Shown: positions 1 to 7,479 of the stretch, piece after piece
Position numbering within the stretch: the first letter of the stretch is position 1
Layout of the letters: every line of letters starts with the position of its first letter
Assembly: GCA_903830425.1 (NCBI GenBank)
Contig: CAIKTR010000187.1
Location: forward strand, 1 to 43,720
Direction of reading: 5' to 3'
DNA length: 43,720 nt
DNA from: an uncultured Opitutia bacterium
Lineage (GTDB): Bacteria > Verrucomicrobiota > Verrucomicrobiia > Opitutales > Opitutaceae
Position numbers and translations under genes: made by a program
Notes under the pieces: generated by a model
What the model saw: the letters and a program-made list of their open reading frames with translations, nothing else
Database searches by the model: none
What the model was told of the DNA's origin: nothing

Positions 1-1031
1 AGGTTTCCGTGCAGGCCCACCTTCGGCACGGGCGAGTTGTTGAACGGGGTCGGGGCCAGGTCCTGCAGCATGGGATCCACCGGCCCGACGAGAATGATGG
101 CGCCCGCGAAGGGCTTGAAAAAATCCTGCGCCGCCGCCCGCACCTCGGGCCGCGCGTCCGTCAGGTCCCGCTGGTACAGCAGCACGTCGGCCAGGCTGGT
201 CCGCGGGTTGAGTTCCGGGTTTTCCCAGCGCGAGAACCAGTTGACCTCGAGCAGCTGCCGCTCGCGCAGCGGGATCGCCACCGCCACCGTGCCGTCGGGC
301 CGGACCAGCCGCAGGGTGTCCGGCGACACCCGCACCGCTTCGTCCGGCAGGCCGAGCGCGATCAGGACGAGCTTGAGGGACAGGTGGTAGTAGGTCGGGT
401 TGGGCGTCTCCGCAAACAGCGGCACCCAGCGCGGCACCTCGTTGCCGCCGTATTCGGTGTCCACGTCAATCAGGCCGACCGTCCCATAGGTCGGGCCGAT
501 CAGCGGGTCCTGCGGCAGCTCCGGCAGGTCGTGCTTGGTCCGGTCGGTCCAGCCTTTCCGCCACAGGGGGAAATTGCGCTGCCCCTCCTGCAGGTAGGCC
601 TGCCCGCCGCTGTACTGGGCGCCGAGGACGATCTCCGGATGCCGGTAGATGACCTTGCCGAATTCCAGGTTCCGCCGCCGCAGCTCGGCCCGGGACACCA
701 TCTTCGAGGCGCCGTAGTCGGAAAACACAAAGTCGAACCCGATCGCCTTGGCCTGCCCCACCTCCAGGAGCGTCTGCGCGGCCAGGGCGAAATCGCCGCG
801 GTTCCAGGGCCGCTCCCCCATCTCCTGGATCGCCCGCGTGTCCACATCCACGTACCGGACCTTGATCGGGGCCGCCAGCTCGCCGCGGTACCGGTAGCGC
901 AGCTTCAGCGTCTGGTTCTCCAGCACGTCCAGCACCCCGAAGTGGCCCAGCACGCACCAGACCGCCGGGATCGTCAGCAGCAGCAGCCAGCGCAGCCACG
1001 ACAGGGCGGTTTTCTTTTTCTGCGGGGGCAC
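1..1031 (-). CDS. CHASE2-domain sensor protein (3' end outside the window)
   Basis: About 343 codons are visible and the C-terminus lies beyond position 1. The start is GTG at 1029-1031; no better in-frame start or clear ribosome binding site was found. A basic N-terminus (PPQKKKTALSWLRW) is followed by one hydrophobic segment (about residues 13-28), then a large predicted extracytoplasmic region. The pattern VRYVDVDTRAIQEMGERPW, then DFALAAQTLLEVGQAKAIGF and FDFVFSDYG, is typical of CHASE2 sensor domains, as is the later FAGAIILVGPVDP. CHASE2 proteins usually end in an adenylate/guanylate cyclase, kinase or phosphodiesterase output domain, which cannot be seen here. It follows the FecR-domain gene on the same strand, a pairing common in bacteria; a shared signalling role is inferred. 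Domain call firm, output unknown. Confidence 0.8.
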   Translation of the reverse strand, partial: MPPQKKKTALSWLRWLLLLTIPAVWCVLGHFGVLDVLENQTLKLRYRYRGELAAPIKVRYVDVDTRAIQEMGERPWNRGDFALAAQTLLEVGQAKAIGFDFVFSDYGASKMVSRAELRRRNLEFGKVIYRHPEIVLGAQYSGGQAYLQEGQRNFPLWRKGWTDRTKHDLPELPQDPLIGPTYGTVGLIDVDTEYGGNEVPRWVPLFAETPNPTYYHLSLKLVLIALGLPDEAVRVSPDTLRLVRPDGTVAVAIPLRERQLLEVNWFSRWENPELNPRTSLADVLLYQRDLTDARPEVRAAAQDFFKPFAGAIILVGPVDPMLQDLAPTPFNNSPVPKVGLHGN

Positions 1032-1110
1032 GGCGGCCGAAACTACGGGGCGGACCGGATGAATGAAAGCAGATTTGCCCCGGCCCCGGGGCCCCGGACC
1101 GGCGGGCCCC

Positions 1111-1148
1111 GTAAACACAAGCGCCCGGATCGGGATCGATCCGGGCGC
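1111..1148 (-). terminator. Intrinsic terminator after the FecR gene
   Basis: Perfect 12-bp inverted repeat: arms 1121-1132 and 1137-1148 with a 4-base loop. Read on the minus strand it is followed by TTGTGTTTAC (1120-1111). It lies 16 bases past the FecR stop and before the CHASE2 start. The T tract is interrupted, so termination may be partial. Confidence 0.7.
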
Positions 1149-1164
1149 TCGGGAAAAGCGGCGA

Positions 1165-2049
1165 CTACTTGCCGTCGCCGGGCGTCGTGTTGTCCGGCGG
1201 GGCCGGCGGGGCCGGCGGCGGCTCCGGCGCCGGCGGCGGGGCCGGCGTGTTGGTGTTCGTGCTCACCGAGGTGAAGATCACCGCGGCGTTGGACGTCACG
1301 ATCTCCTGCGCCGCCACGGCAATCGCCGCCTGCGTCACCGGCGGGATGTCCTGCGTCACCACCGTGGGGGCCGCCGTCACCGTCACCACCCCGGTCTTCG
1401 CATCCACCGTCACCTCCACCGTCACCACGACTTCCTGGCCGGTCGGCACGGGCGTGGTCACCGCCGTGGTCCCGGTCAGGATGACCTCGCCCTCCGCCGT
1501 GCTGAGCGAGAAGAACGCCTTGCCCGAGCTGTCGGGCCGAAACACGATGCGGAAGGTGGTGCCGCGGATGCCGGCGGCGCCCACCGGGGTGTTGACGGTG
1601 AAGGACGAGCCGTTGGGGCCGTCCTTGCGGAGATGCTTGACGTTGCCGACGAGCTCCCCGCGCACCAGGGCGAGCTGCGTGACCGAGGTGGACGGCTCAT
1701 CCGTGGCCGTGGCCATCGAATAGGAGGTCGAGAACGGATCCTGCAGGAACTGCTCGATCGCGAGCGTGGAATCCGGGGCGAGGTTGATGGTCGCGCCGTT
1801 GGAGAACACCAGGATGACGCTCGAGTTCTGGGCCGTCGTCACGACGTAGTTCTGGGCGATCGCATCGTTGTCCTTCAGCTCGCGCTGGGAATGGTCCGCC
1901 GTGTTGACCGCGGTGACGGTGCCCTTGACCTTGGCCGCGACGATGCGGCCGGCCACCCGGCCTTGCGGCACCTGGGCGGTGGCGGCCGTGGCCGTCAGCA
2001 GCGCCGCTAAACCACACAGCCGCATCCACGATAAAAATTTGGTTCGCAT
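1165..2049 (-). CDS. FecR-domain secreted protein
   Basis: 294 residues from ATG at 2047-2049, chosen because it gives a proper signal peptide (MRTKFLSWMRLC, a hydrophobic stretch, then cleavage near ATAQVPQ). A longer in-frame start at 2130 would overlap the upstream gene and has no signal sequence. The FecR domain covers about residues 35-175: GRIVAAKVKGTVTAVN, VVTTAQNSSVILVFSNGATI and VNTPVGAAGIRGTTFRIVF, the last holding the family RGT motif. The rest is Val/Thr-rich and ends in a Pro/Ala-rich tail (about residues 265-294). Unlike FecR anti-sigma proteins of iron transport there is no cytoplasmic sigma-binding domain, so it is probably a periplasmic or surface FecR protein. It starts 13 bases after the O-antigen-ligase gene and precedes the CHASE2 gene. 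Confidence 0.85.
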   Translation of the reverse strand: MRTKFLSWMRLCGLAALLTATAATAQVPQGRVAGRIVAAKVKGTVTAVNTADHSQRELKDNDAIAQNYVVTTAQNSSVILVFSNGATINLAPDSTLAIEQFLQDPFSTSYSMATATDEPSTSVTQLALVRGELVGNVKHLRKDGPNGSSFTVNTPVGAAGIRGTTFRIVFRPDSSGKAFFSLSTAEGEVILTGTTAVTTPVPTGQEVVVTVEVTVDAKTGVVTVTAAPTVVTQDIPPVTQAAIAVAAQEIVTSNAAVIFTSVSTNTNTPAPPPAPEPPPAPPAPPDNTTPGDGK

Positions 2050-2062
2050 AGAAATCCTGGGG

Positions 2063-3958
2063 TTAGGGCGCACGCCGGCCAGCCACCAGCCGATGGCGCA
2101 ATAATTGCGCTTCGGCGTTGTCTGGGTCAAGGCGCAAGCAGGTCTCCACCGCGGCGAGCGCGAGTCCCGGGTCGCCCGAGTTCAGGCTGAGATGATAGCT
2201 GTGATAGAACCAGACGTTCGCGCTGGCCGGGGCGAGCACCAGCGCCTGCACCAGGGCCGCGCCGCCCTCCGCCCGCCGGCCCTGCATGTCCAGCGCCACG
2301 CCGCACCGCAGCCAGAATTCCGGGACGGCCGCGGAAAGCCCCAGGGCGCGCCGCGCCGCGGCTTCCGCCGCGCGGCCCAGTTCCCCGGCCCGCGCCGGCT
2401 CCACGCGCGCCCCCAGCGACGTGGCATAGGCCAGATCCGACCAGGCCTGCGCATTGGCCGGGGCCACCTGCACGGCCCGGCCCAGGTCGGCCCGGGCCCG
2501 CTCCAGCGTCGCCCGCTGCTCGGCCAGACTGGGCTGCCCCGCAGCCAGCCGGTTGAGCGACTGGCGCGCGGCATACCGCAGCGCCTCGCCGCGATAATAG
2601 GGCTCCACCCACCCGATCACCGCCAGCGTCACCGCCAGCGCCACGAGAAGGGCGCCCGCCCGGCCAGCCCGAGTCGCCGGCGCCGGCGCCTCGTCCTCCG
2701 GCCACGCGCGCTGGACCAGCAGCGCCGCCACCGTCGCCACGGCCATCGCGAGCGCCGGGATCTTGAGATGAAAATCCACGAAGAGCTGCAGCGCGAACGC
2801 CGCCCCCCCGGCCACCAGCGCCCCGGCCACCCGCGGCTCGTCGAGCCAGTCACGCTGCCGCGGCGCCCGGCCCCGGCCGGCCCGCCACGCCAGCAGCCCG
2901 CCGACGCCGAAAAACAGCGCGAACCCCACGGCGCCGTAGTCGCTCAGCGTGTTGAGGTAGTCATTGTGCGCCCACCGGGGCTCGTCCTGGTAGCGCCCGG
3001 GGCGGTGGGCCTCGAAGAGCACATTGTAGGACCCCGCGCCGCCGCCGACGGCGGGGTGCGCGCGGAAAATCTGCCAGGCGCCGCGCCACATGATCGGGCG
3101 CGTGACCTCGCCCGCGTCGGCCACCAGCTGCCGCCCGCGCTCGCGCACCTTGGGCACGCTCCAATACAGGGCCCCGCACGCCGCCACGACCCCCAGCGTT
3201 GCCAGCGCCGTCAGGCCCGCCCGGCGCCACCGCGAGCCCCGCGCCGCCACCAGCGGCCAGGCCGCCAGCACCAGCCCGAGCGCCAGCCCCGCGCCCCGGC
3301 TGACGGTCAGCACCAGCCCGAGCGCCAGCCCCGCCGCCAGGACGCCGCCCAGCGCGCGCCGCCCCCCGCCCACATCGCGGCGCAGCGCCAGCACCGCCAG
3401 CAGCGGCAGCAGGAGCAGCAGCAGCGCCGCCAGGCTGTTCGGGATGCCGAAGCTCCCGCTCGACCGGCCGATAAATTGATCCGCCTGCGTCCGGCCCAGC
3501 ATCAGCCAGTCCGGCCGCACGAAACGCTGGTAGCACGCCAGCGCGGCCGCCACGGACGCCGCCGCCACCAGCCCGCCCAGCAGCACCGTCCGCGTCGCCG
3601 TCGCCCGCACCCCGTTCAGCACCACCCAAAACACCAGGATCAGCTGCGCCCAGCCCAGCCAGTCCCACCAGCCCAGCCACGGCACCGGCGTCAGCCAGAG
3701 GACGTTCCCCGCGGCGTAGGCCAGAAACGGCAGCAGCCACCATCCGGCGGGATGGCTCCGCCGGGAACCGTCGCCCCCCAGCGCGCGACCGAGCAGGTGC
3801 ACCACCAGCAGCAGGCCGTTCAGCGCGCTCGTGATCCGCAGGGTTTCGGGCCGGTAGCCGCCCAGACAGAGTGTCGTCCAACCGAGATTGCCCACCAGCA
3901 GGGCGGTCTGGGCCCATTCCCAGACAGACGCGCGGGACGGCAGGGGGGAGGCGGGCAT
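2063..3958 (-). CDS. O-antigen ligase/polymerase-family membrane protein with C-terminal TPR region
   Basis: 631 residues from ATG at 3956-3958. Many hydrophobic segments fill about the first 440 residues, beginning with WAQTALLVGNLGWTTLCLGG. A large loop contains GRSSGSFGIPNSLAALL and, later, AVGGGAGSYNVLFEAHRPG followed by WAHNDYLNTLSDYGAVGF, which is the typical Wzy_C/O-antigen ligase loop with its conserved HNDYL. From about residue 459 to the end the sequence is soluble and helical with TPR-like spacing (LGRAVQVAPANAQAWSDLAY, ALVLAPASANVWFYHSYHL, CLRLDPDNAEAQLL). The family ligates or polymerises surface glycans in the inner membrane; the substrate cannot be deduced. Last codons are 13 bases from the FecR start, suggesting co-transcription with FecR and CHASE2. 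Longer in-frame upstream starts would run through the glutamine synthetase gene and were rejected. Confidence 0.85.
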   Translation of the reverse strand: MPASPLPSRASVWEWAQTALLVGNLGWTTLCLGGYRPETLRITSALNGLLLVVHLLGRALGGDGSRRSHPAGWWLLPFLAYAAGNVLWLTPVPWLGWWDWLGWAQLILVFWVVLNGVRATATRTVLLGGLVAAASVAAALACYQRFVRPDWLMLGRTQADQFIGRSSGSFGIPNSLAALLLLLLPLLAVLALRRDVGGGRRALGGVLAAGLALGLVLTVSRGAGLALGLVLAAWPLVAARGSRWRRAGLTALATLGVVAACGALYWSVPKVRERGRQLVADAGEVTRPIMWRGAWQIFRAHPAVGGGAGSYNVLFEAHRPGRYQDEPRWAHNDYLNTLSDYGAVGFALFFGVGGLLAWRAGRGRAPRQRDWLDEPRVAGALVAGGAAFALQLFVDFHLKIPALAMAVATVAALLVQRAWPEDEAPAPATRAGRAGALLVALAVTLAVIGWVEPYYRGEALRYAARQSLNRLAAGQPSLAEQRATLERARADLGRAVQVAPANAQAWSDLAYATSLGARVEPARAGELGRAAEAAARRALGLSAAVPEFWLRCGVALDMQGRRAEGGAALVQALVLAPASANVWFYHSYHLSLNSGDPGLALAAVETCLRLDPDNAEAQLLRHRLVAGRRAP

Positions 3959-4050
3959 CGGGGAAAAAGCGCCGCCGGCGGGCGGCACGGGAAAACGCTG
4001 CCGGCCAACCCCTCGGCTTCCCAGAAAAAACGTCCCGGCCGCCCGCCACC

Positions 4051-4086
4051 CAACAAAAAGGCGCCACCCCTCACGGGGATGGCGCC
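4051..4086 (-). terminator. Intrinsic terminator of the glutamine synthetase gene
   Basis: Arms 4060-4070 (GGCGCCACCCC) and 4075-4086 pair with a single bulged base. On the minus strand the stem is followed by TTTTTGTTG (4059-4051). It lies 34 bases past the stop codon at 4120. Confidence 0.85.
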
Positions 4087-4119
4087 TGGTGCATGAAATC
4101 CCAGTCAGCGGCCGCGCTC

Positions 4120-5154
4120 TCAGCTCGTGGCAACCGTCTGGATCGTCTTGATGATCCGGCCGGCGACCAGATACGGGTCGGCGGCCGAGTTCGGACGACG
4201 ATCCTCGAGGTAGCCCTTGTAGCCGTTGTTGACGAAGCTGTGCGGCATGCGGATGGACGCACCGCGGTCGGCGAGACCATAGCTGAACTTGTCGATCGAC
4301 TGCGTCTCGTGCAGGCCCGTGAGGCGGAGGTGATTCTCGGGTCCGTAGACCGCGATGTGCTCGCCCATGTGCTTGTTGAAGGCCGCCATCAGCTTGTCGA
4401 AGTAGGCCTTGCCGCCGATTTCCCGCATGTACTTGGTCGAGAAGTTCGCGTGCATGCCGGAGCCGTTCCAATCGAGCGGCTGGCTGAACGGAGCCAGGAT
4501 CGGCTTGCAGCGCCATTCGATGTCGATGCAGTAGCTTTCACACAGGCGGGTCAGGAGATAGCGGGCCACCCACATCTGGTCCGCCGCGCTCTTGGAGCCC
4601 TTGCCGAAGATCTGGAACTCCCACTGGCCCTTCGCCACCTCGGCGTTGATGCCCTCGAGATTGATCCCGGCATCCAGGCAGAGGTCGATGTGCTTCTCGA
4701 CGATCTCGCGCGCCACGTTGCCGACATTGCGGTAGCCGACACCCGTGTAGTACGGGCCCTGCGGACCGGGGAAGCCGCCCGCGGGAAAGCCCAGCGGGGC
4801 GCCATCCTTGTAGAAGAAATACTCCTGCTCAAAGCCGAACCAGGTTTCCGGATCATCGGGAATCGTGGCGCGGGAGTTGGACGGATGCGGCGTCTTCGCG
4901 TCCGGCATCATCACCTCGCACATCACCAGGGCGCCGTGCTTGCGCGTGGTGTCCGGGAAGACCGCCACGGGCTTCAGCACGCAATCCGAGCTTTTGCCCT
5001 CGGCTTGCTGCGTCGAGCTGCCGTCGAAGCCCCAGTTGGGCAGTTCGGCGAGCGTCGGGAAGCTGGCGTAGTCCTTGATCTGTGTCTTGCTGCGCAGGCT
5101 GGCGAGCGGCGTGTAGCCATCGAGCCAGATGTATTCCAGTTTGTATTTGGCCAT
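4120..5154 (-). CDS. glnII: Glutamine synthetase, type II (GSII)
   Basis: 344 residues from ATG at 5152-5154 (MAKYKLEYIWLDGY), a length typical of GSII and much shorter than GSI. It joins ammonium to glutamate using ATP in the cytoplasm. Family marks in order: WGFDGSSTQQAEGKSSDC near residue 40 (beta-grasp domain), WFGFEQEYFF near residue 110 with metal-binding Glu, GVGYRNVGNVAREIVEKH, INAEVAKGQWEFQI, the ATP/ammonium motif PLDWNGSGMHANFSTKYMRE, GPENHLRLTGLHET, and the C-terminal EDRRPNSAADPY. GSII lacks the adenylylation loop of GSI, so control is likely transcriptional, in keeping with a sigma-54-type promoter at 5252-5267. It stands alone between that promoter and a strong terminator. Confidence 0.96.
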   Translation of the reverse strand: MAKYKLEYIWLDGYTPLASLRSKTQIKDYASFPTLAELPNWGFDGSSTQQAEGKSSDCVLKPVAVFPDTTRKHGALVMCEVMMPDAKTPHPSNSRATIPDDPETWFGFEQEYFFYKDGAPLGFPAGGFPGPQGPYYTGVGYRNVGNVAREIVEKHIDLCLDAGINLEGINAEVAKGQWEFQIFGKGSKSAADQMWVARYLLTRLCESYCIDIEWRCKPILAPFSQPLDWNGSGMHANFSTKYMREIGGKAYFDKLMAAFNKHMGEHIAVYGPENHLRLTGLHETQSIDKFSYGLADRGASIRMPHSFVNNGYKGYLEDRRPNSAADPYLVAGRIIKTIQTVATS

Positions 5155-5251
5155 AATGATCGGGTTGGTGACGGGAGGGGCGGAGGGAGGGATTGGGCGA
5201 GCATGAAGGCCCCGGGCGGCCAAGGCATCTTCAAAACTCAGCGCCGAATCC

Positions 5252-5267
5252 AGCACCTTACATGCCA
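5252..5267 (-). promoter_or_regulatory. Sigma-54 (-24/-12) promoter for glutamine synthetase
   Basis: The minus strand reads TGGCATGTAAGGTGCT. Against the sigma-54 consensus TGGCACGNNNNTTGCW it keeps the invariant GG and GC dinucleotides at correct spacing, with only two mismatches (T for C, G for T). It points at the GSII start, about 98 bases downstream. No clear NtrC dimer site was found upstream, so the activator is unknown. Confidence 0.65.
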
Positions 5268-5401
5268 GAGGCAACCAGAAGTTGCTTTCGCCGCATTTTT
5301 TATGCCCGCAAACCCGTCGTCCGCCTCTTTCCACGGCCGGTCATCATGCTTGCCAGCGCCCCCCCCGGGCCAAAACTAGCCCTCCCGCCCCCCCGACCCT
5401 G

Positions 5402-5812
5402 ATGCACGAGATGAAGGATACCGCCCGCGCCTTGGTTCGCATCGGCTATGACGGCCGGGTGCACAAGAACTTCCGTGGTCACCAGGCCCAGGAACGGTTC
5501 GACCATGAGGTGCGGGTCCTGCGGCACCTGGAGGCCCGGGGCTGCACCTTCGTCCCGCGGCTGCTCGAGGTGGAGCCGGAACAGCTGAAGATCGTGACCA
5601 CCAACTGCGGCACCCGCGTGGACCACCTCAGCCTCGAGCGCCAGACCGAGGTGTTCGCCGAACTCGAGGCCTACGGCGTGCGCCACGAGGACCGGGAACT
5701 GCGCAACATCACCTACCGCACCAGCGACGGGCGCTTCTGCATCATCGACTTCGAATTCGCGACCCTGCTGGAGGGCGGCCCCGGCACCGTGTCGCTCAAA
5801 CCCTCCGGCTGA
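5402..5812 (+). CDS. Minimal kinase-fold protein (Bud32/RIO-like), paired with PP2C phosphatase
   Basis: 136 residues from ATG at 5402 (MHEMKDTARALVRIGYDG). An earlier in-frame ATG at 5282 would add a Pro-rich stretch lying in the glnII promoter region and is disfavoured. Kinase landmarks are compressed but in order: a Lys in RVHKNF (about residue 22), a helix-C-like Glu in RFDHEVRVL, a catalytic loop HEDRELRN matching HxDxxxxN (about residue 98), and IIDFEF in place of DFG. The length is well under a standard kinase domain (about 250), so the C-lobe is almost absent, as in atypical Bud32/RIO or LPS-kinase-like folds. The PP2C gene begins 5 bases after its stop, so the two are probably one kinase/phosphatase switch. 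Activity is inferred; it could be a pseudokinase or sugar kinase. Confidence 0.65.
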   Translation: MHEMKDTARALVRIGYDGRVHKNFRGHQAQERFDHEVRVLRHLEARGCTFVPRLLEVEPEQLKIVTTNCGTRVDHLSLERQTEVFAELEAYGVRHEDRELRNITYRTSDGRFCIIDFEFATLLEGGPGTVSLKPSG

Positions 5813-5817
5813 CTGCC

Positions 5818-6672
5818 ATGGACTCCCCCGACACCCCCGCCGCGGCCCCCGCCCACCCCCTCCGCTGGTCCGCCCTCACCGACCGCGGCCGCTTCCGGCC
5901 CAACAACGAGGACTCCTTTCTCGCCCTCACCTTCGACGGCCATGAGGTCCGCTTCCTCGGCAAGAACGGCCAGTCCTCGCTCGCGGGCACCGACTTCGTC
6001 TTCGCGGTCAGCGATGGCATGGGCGGGGCGAAGTCCGGCGAGTTCGCCAGCCGCATCGTGGTCGAGCGCATCACCCGCCTCCTGCCCCGCGCCTTCCACA
6101 TGTCGGCGGCCGGCATCTCCAGCGGGTTCGCCGACATCCTCGCGGAGCTGTTCACCTCCATCCACGTCGACCTGCTCAAGCTCGGCTACGCCTACGAGGA
6201 GTGCGCCGGCATGGGCGCCACCCTCAGCCTGGGCTGGTTCACGCCCGACTGGATGTATTTCGCCCACATCGGCGACAGCCGGATCTACTACCTCCCCCAC
6301 GCCGGCGGGCTCACCCAGCTCACCCACGACCACAGCTACGTGGGCGGCCTGCGGCGCAGCGGCCAGATCAACGAGCGCGAGGCCCGCACCCACCCCCGCC
6401 GCAACGCCCTGCAGCAGGCCCTCGGCGCCGGCCACCAGTTCATGGAGCCGCACATCGGCGCCGTCGGCCACCAGCCCGGCGACCGCTTCCTGCTCTGCTC
6501 CGACGGCATCACCGACGGCCTGTGGGACCACCAGCTCGAGGATCTCATCCGCCATCCCGCCCCCGCCGCCGCCGACCAGTCCCCCGCCCAGCGGCTCGTC
6601 CACGAGGCCGTCCAGGCCTCCGGCCGGGACAACGCCACGGCCGTGGTGGTCGAGCTGATGCCCCGGGCGTGA
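5818..6672 (+). CDS. PP2C-family serine/threonine protein phosphatase
   Basis: 284 residues from ATG at 5818. A soluble metal-dependent phosphatase with all main PP2C motifs: DRGRFRPNNEDSF (about residue 21), VSDGMGGAKSGEFAS (about 64), AHIGDSRIYYL (about 145), LCSDGITDGLWD (about 222) and the final GRDNATAVVVEL. The Asp residues of SDGMGG, SDGITD and GRDN bind the two metal ions. No transmembrane or extra domain is present, so this is a stand-alone cytoplasmic enzyme of the PrpC/Stp type. It starts 5 bases after the minimal kinase gene; its likely substrate set is whatever that kinase phosphorylates (inference). The stop overlaps a possible GTG start of the next gene. Confidence 0.93.
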   Translation: MDSPDTPAAAPAHPLRWSALTDRGRFRPNNEDSFLALTFDGHEVRFLGKNGQSSLAGTDFVFAVSDGMGGAKSGEFASRIVVERITRLLPRAFHMSAAGISSGFADILAELFTSIHVDLLKLGYAYEECAGMGATLSLGWFTPDWMYFAHIGDSRIYYLPHAGGLTQLTHDHSYVGGLRRSGQINEREARTHPRRNALQQALGAGHQFMEPHIGAVGHQPGDRFLLCSDGITDGLWDHQLEDLIRHPAPAAADQSPAQRLVHEAVQASGRDNATAVVVELMPRA

Positions 6673-6692
6673 CGCCGCCGCCCCGCCGCGTC

Positions 6693-7049
6693 ATGGGCCT
6701 GCTCTTCGTCTACGGCACGCTCCAGCGCGGGTGCACCAACCACGCCCAGCTCGCCGGCCAGGCCTGGGTCGGCGCGGCCCGCACCCCGCCCGGCTTCCGG
6801 CTCTACCAGCTCGAGGGCTACCCCGGGCTCGTCGCCCACCCCGACGACCGCACCGGCGTCTCCGGCGAGGTCTGGTCGGTGGACGCCGCCGGCCTGGAAC
6901 GGCTCGACCGCTTCGAGGGCGTCGCCGAGGGCCTCTACCGCCGCGCCCCGCTGCCCCTGCTCCCGCCGTTTGCCGGCCAGGTCGTGGAAACCTACTGGTA
7001 CGCCCGCAGCGTCGCGGGCCGGGCCGACCTCGGGGGGCGCTGGACCTAG
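6693..7049 (+). CDS. Gamma-glutamylcyclotransferase-like (AIG2/GGCT fold) protein
   Basis: 118 residues from ATG at 6693 (MGLLFVYGTLQRGCTNH). A GTG at 6669, overlapping the PP2C stop, would add eight residues. The N-terminal VYGTLQRG is the substrate-loop signature of the GGCT/AIG2 superfamily, followed by GFRLYQLEGYPGLV, GEVWSVDAAGLERLDRFEG and a C-terminal VETYWYA. Family members cyclise gamma-glutamyl amines or peptides to 5-oxoproline. The conserved catalytic Glu region corresponds to the RLDRFEGVAEGLYRR segment. It is the last gene of the kinase/phosphatase run and converges on dnaX, 25 bases apart. Specific substrate unknown. Confidence 0.85.
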   Translation: MGLLFVYGTLQRGCTNHAQLAGQAWVGAARTPPGFRLYQLEGYPGLVAHPDDRTGVSGEVWSVDAAGLERLDRFEGVAEGLYRRAPLPLLPPFAGQVVETYWYARSVAGRADLGGRWT

Positions 7050-7074
7050 GGCGGGGCGCGGACCCGCCTCGCGC

Positions 7075-7479
7075 CTACTCCTTCAGCGCCGCCTTGGGCA
7101 CGCGCTTGACGGCGATGAACTTCGCCCGGAACAGCTCGTCCATCAGCTCGCGCGCCGCCGCCGGGATCCGCTGCACCAGCTCGTCCAGCGCGGGCAAAGT
7201 GCCCTTGGTCTCCAGCTCCTGCACCGCCTCCACCGCCCGGGTCGCCGCCACCGGCGCCCCCTGCTCGCGTTGCTCGGCGAAAAAGGCCACCTCGGCGGTC
7301 TCGTCCGGCCAGACATTGGCCCCGTTCTCCAGCGCGGCCGCCCCGACCGGCTCCGCCACCACCGCCTCGTCGGCCGCACCCCCGCCGGCGGGGGCCGGCT
7401 CCGGCGTGGCCGGCGCCACGATCCCGACGTCCACCGCCTGCCCGGCCGCCAGCCGCGCCTCCAGCCGGTCAATCAGTCC
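7075..7479 (-). CDS. dnaX: C-terminal (tau) extension of DnaX reached by -1 slippage
   Basis: This -1 frame opens at the end of the A10 run in dnaX and runs 134 codons to a stop at 7075-7077. It has no good start of its own near the junction. The product begins [19 protein letters not shown], passes through a Pro/Ala/Gly-rich linker (about residues 27-55), and ends in a compact helical segment containing [20 protein letters not shown] and [18 protein letters not shown]. Linker plus C-terminal domain is the architecture of the tau-specific part of DnaX, which in E. coli contacts DnaB and the polymerase alpha subunit. Joined to the upstream frame it would give a 517-residue tau. Sequence similarity of this tail to known tau domains is too weak to see by eye. 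Confidence 0.75.
   Translation of the reverse strand, partial: GLIDRLEARLAAGQAVDVGIVAPATPEPAPAGGGAADEAVVAEPVGAAALENGANVWPDETAEVAFFAEQREQGAPVAATRAVEAVQELETKGTLPALDELVQRIPAAARELMDELFRAKFIAVKRVPKAALKE

Noticed and set aside
5155-5401. NtrC-type activator sites upstream of the GSII promoter
   Set aside because: No convincing paired TGCACC-like half-sites were found.
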